From assembly GCF_002939885.1 (NCBI RefSeq), contig NZ_MDED01000011.1, forward strand, positions 1 to 64,000: a stretch of 64,000 nucleotides of DNA, written 5' to 3'. Made by a program: the position numbers and the translations under genes. This document shows positions 62,501 to 64,000 of the stretch, one piece after another. Position 1 is the stretch's first letter; each line of letters begins with the position of its first letter. The notes beneath the pieces are model-generated. The model was not told where the DNA came from. It did not search any database and was given only the letters and a program-made list of their open reading frames with translations. Source of the DNA: Xanthomonas cucurbitae. GTDB taxonomy: Bacteria > Pseudomonadota > Gammaproteobacteria > Xanthomonadales > Xanthomonadaceae.

Positions 62501-64000
62501 GCAGCAAACCACCAACGGAAAAGTCTTCACGTTGCGCTATGGCTACACCATAGGCGGCCGTCTGGCGAGTGTGATCTACCCGGATGGAGCAACGGTGGAC
62601 TACGTTCGCAATGGGCTGGGCCAGGCCATCGAGGTGGGTTATACCCCTATCACGGGCGCACGCCAGATCCTCTTGAAGAACGCCAGCTATCTTCCGTTGG
62701 GTCCGGTTTCTGGCTGGAATTATGGCAATGGGCGTGTACTGACGCGTACTTACGATCAAGATTACCGTCCAAAGGCGGTTCAAGACACGAGCGCCGGGGG
62801 GCTGGATGTCGGCTTTGGCTTCGATCCGGTGGGCAATCTTTCCAAGCTGACCCCGGCAGGCGGCACCGTCACGGATGTCGTGCTGGGCTATGACTCGCTT
62901 GGCCGATTGACCGAATTCAAGGATGGCTTGACCGGTACTGTACTCGATGGCTACACCTACGACAAAACGGGCAATCGACAGAGCAGCAAGTCAGCAGCCG
63001 GCACAGTTGCGTATGCATACGAGACCGGCAGCCACCGCCTGACCAGTGTAGGCGCGGTGCAGCGTGTCTACAACGCGGTCGGCGATACTACCTCGATTAA
63101 TGGAGTTGAACGCGAATTTGTCTACGACGTCACTGGGCGGATGAGTCAGGTCAAGCGAAATGGTGTGGTGGCTCTAGAGTACCGTTACAACGGCCGTGGC
63201 GAGCAGGTTCGGCGCTTTCTCGGTAATGCGAATACCTACACGCTCTATGACGATTTCGGCCGCTGGATGGGGGACTACGACAATGCGGGTAAGCCACTGC
63301 AACAAGTGATATGGCTAGATAATATGCCGGTAGGTGTTACCAGTGCAGGCGCCAAGTTGATGTATATCGAGCCTGACCATTTGGGTAGCCCGCGCGTAGT
63401 GATCGACCCAACCCGCGATGTGGCGGTGTGGACGTGGAGCTTGAAGGGCGAGGCGTTCGGCAATACCGCGCCGAATCAGGATCCTGATGGCGATGGTGCG
63501 GCGCTGGTATTGGATATGCGCTTCCCAGGGCAGCGATACGATGCGGTGAGTGGATTGAGTCAGAACCACTTCCGGGATTACGATCAGACTACTGGTCGGT
63601 ATGGACAGAGCGATCCAACTGGTATAGCGTCTGATATGAGTACTTATTCGTATGTCTCTGCAAGTCCTTACGAAATGTTTGATCTACTGGGGCTTGAGTC
63701 AATTGGCTCATTTAATAATGGAGGTTACAGGATATTTTGGGAGAACGGCGTTAACCTCAGAGGGCCAGATTTTGTAAAGGTTTCTTTTAGTTACGGTATT
63801 GGTACCCTTTCCTTTTCGCGAGGACGGAATGGGCGGGTCTATATGAGTAAAGGATTGGCGAAAATATATCCACATCCAATATCTGCGGGCGTTTCAGCTA
63901 GCATGGGCTGGGTTAATGAATGTGGAGAACGTCCGGGTGACGCCAAGTTGAACAATCTTTTCACCGGTCCCGGGTTAGCTACCTTTGGGGCATATGGACC
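59586..64000 (+). CDS. RHS/YD-repeat polymorphic-toxin-like protein, 3' end outside the window
   Basis: An open frame of 1,471 codons from ATG 59586 to the window end. It begins with a signal peptide (residues 1-31, ending ANA-A), then a Cys-containing N-terminal region and the RHS start motif DPINVATGNFY (about 158-168). Dozens of YD-type repeats follow (for example YDVNGRPARVVD; YDYNSLGDLGKL; YDAAGNRTLEAT; YDKTGNRQSS). The conserved RHS core end is SQNHFRDYDQTTGRYGQSD followed by PTGI (about 1325-1348). Some 125 residues of different character follow (SFSYGIGTLSFSRGRNGRVYM; PHPISAGVSASMGWVNECG), the usual place of a variable toxin domain. The presence of a signal peptide means Sec export rather than a plain T6SS effector. 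GC is clearly lower than in the neighbours, suggesting transfer. An immunity gene would be expected just beyond the window. Confidence 0.92.
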   Translation, partial: MDAVSRTLARYFTLCASVGLLFMAALEANAASYYGPPYTLNTIYGNPTFESAGAGVDWIIGQMTKGCISKPQGCSSWPVVKYNSATTGAFVMWPNDPTGLGYFVEATKYTVGSPRKNLGGCSMSCSGGIGGSKDGTGPRGSRDSAAAANKSGSVFEGDPINVATGNFYRQDTDYDNSAGLVFRRFYNSASSVTSTSMGKQWRHFFDRSLEIQRSTSAMTDTQAINAYRPDGSSVTFLLTNSVWKASSDYAETLVERPDGAGFALAISATQQTEIYNAKGVLQEVYDRSGQRIYLLTYSVPDAAGVGGGLLLSAADRNGRKIDFDYDGASRLVGVTLPDKGRVVYSYGTNGYLASVKYPDGNSIGYLYNESDFTWGNNLPGVMTGVIDEKGGRYETITYQSGGRRATSASFAGGVDTTRIDYDAYSTNGIVNASVAGPLGVRSYFSFVDAATGAIRFASSGLPCGTQCNQPYRAITYDANGYVASMTDFLGNKTQTSFDVNGLLQQQVDAVGSTQQRTTNTVWNTAIRQPIERTVLDANNVAKAKSKWAYNSSGLQIARCEINTAVAAADAYACGSSTDAPEGVRQWRISYCEKVDAVNCPQVGLIVSVDGPRTDVSDVRSYRYFTSSDESGCGTAGGQCHRAGDIFQTTGAVGQVTTYASYDVNGRPARVVDSNGVATDFSYAPRGWLTSKITRFAANGAASAQDRATTINYDETGNVKQVIEPDGLTVTYGYDSAHRLTDITDGAGNNVHYVLDVAGNRLKEDVKDPSGTVKKTLTRVYNKLGQLQTQADASANPTDFSYDLNGDLNLVADALGRKTQLNSDPLRRVVRTLQDVGGLAVETTQQLDALDRVTAVIDPKSLVTRYDYNSLGDLGKLTSPDTGVTTYSYDAAGNRTLEATARGVKISSSYDAVGRLTKLSYPTSTFNVLYSYDAAAVSCQAGETFANGRLASIKDSSGTTEYCYNSFGDVVRKQQTTNGKVFTLRYGYTIGGRLASVIYPDGATVDYVRNGLGQAIEVGYTPITGARQILLKNASYLPLGPVSGWNYGNGRVLTRTYDQDYRPKAVQDTSAGGLDVGFGFDPVGNLSKLTPAGGTVTDVVLGYDSLGRLTEFKDGLTGTVLDGYTYDKTGNRQSSKSAAGTVAYAYETGSHRLTSVGAVQRVYNAVGDTTSINGVEREFVYDVTGRMSQVKRNGVVALEYRYNGRGEQVRRFLGNANTYTLYDDFGRWMGDYDNAGKPLQQVIWLDNMPVGVTSAGAKLMYIEPDHLGSPRVVIDPTRDVAVWTWSLKGEAFGNTAPNQDPDGDGAALVLDMRFPGQRYDAVSGLSQNHFRDYDQTTGRYGQSDPTGIASDMSTYSYVSASPYEMFDLLGLESIGSFNNGGYRIFWENGVNLRGPDFVKVSFSYGIGTLSFSRGRNGRVYMSKGLAKIYPHPISAGVSASMGWVNECGERPGDAKLNNLFTGPGLATFGAYG

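Overview
The window is a high-GC gammaproteobacterial chromosome segment that reads as Xanthomonas (or a very close xanthomonad). The main reasons are a complete set of plant N-glycan-degrading glycoside hydrolases in the order known from the X. campestris nix locus, TonB-dependent receptors feeding them, a small protein that looks like the xanthomonad-restricted XAC0095 family, and the CTTCTCCCG...CGGGAGAAG intergenic repeats typical of this genus. All calls come from reading the sequence; no database search was run.

Layout. 1-4.7 kb (minus strand): a type I restriction-modification region in the order half-specificity protein, HsdM, DinD/BRO-like protein, RhuM-like protein, and the N-terminal part of a second HsdS that seems broken near the window edge. 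4.8-5.06 kb: a small plus-strand gene. 5.1-35.6 kb (minus strand): a carbohydrate-utilisation region of about 30 kb. Its backbone is the N-glycan set: TonB-dependent receptor, GH29 fucosidase, GH18, GH20 hexosaminidase, GH2 mannosidase, GH3 xylosidase (NixI), GH125 mannosidase (NixJ), GH92 mannosidase (NixK) and GH35 galactosidase. Between NixI and NixJ sits a separate tightly packed five-gene block: TonB-dependent receptor, a second GH35, an APC-type permease, a PfkB-type sugar kinase and a GH4 NAD-dependent glycosidase. The permease, kinase and glycosidase overlap head to tail. A divergent glucokinase-family gene (36.3 kb) shares the regulatory region of the first receptor, with two LacI-type palindromes.

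37.3-38.1 kb is a 170-bp-period array of inverted REP-like elements. 38.1-46.4 kb is housekeeping: RsmE, BioA (minus), then NudE, CysQ, MazG, YnfA, a stomatin/NfeD pair, GcvT and GcvH (plus). 47.0-47.9 kb holds a lysine/alanine-rich histone H1-like gene with a good promoter, long leader and terminator. 48.2-51.7 kb: a serine hydrolase, an NTP-translocase-like MFS protein and a DUF1304 membrane protein. 51.8-55.9 kb: FadE plus an alpha/beta hydrolase, divergent from a TetR regulator with clear operator repeats between them. 56.2-59.2 kb: another TonB-dependent receptor. 59.6-64.0 kb: an AT-richer RHS/YD-repeat protein that runs off the window end.

How the genes work together. In the N-glycan region the receptor would import plant glycopeptides or glycans into the periplasm, where exo-enzymes trim them to monosaccharides; the adjacent glucokinase-like enzyme could phosphorylate released hexose or GlcNAc. 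The five-gene guest block has a different logic (import, 6-phosphorylation, phospho-glycosidase cleavage). It resembles the E. coli frl pathway for glycated amino acids with the deglycase replaced by a GH4 enzyme. This is the best candidate here for an undescribed system.
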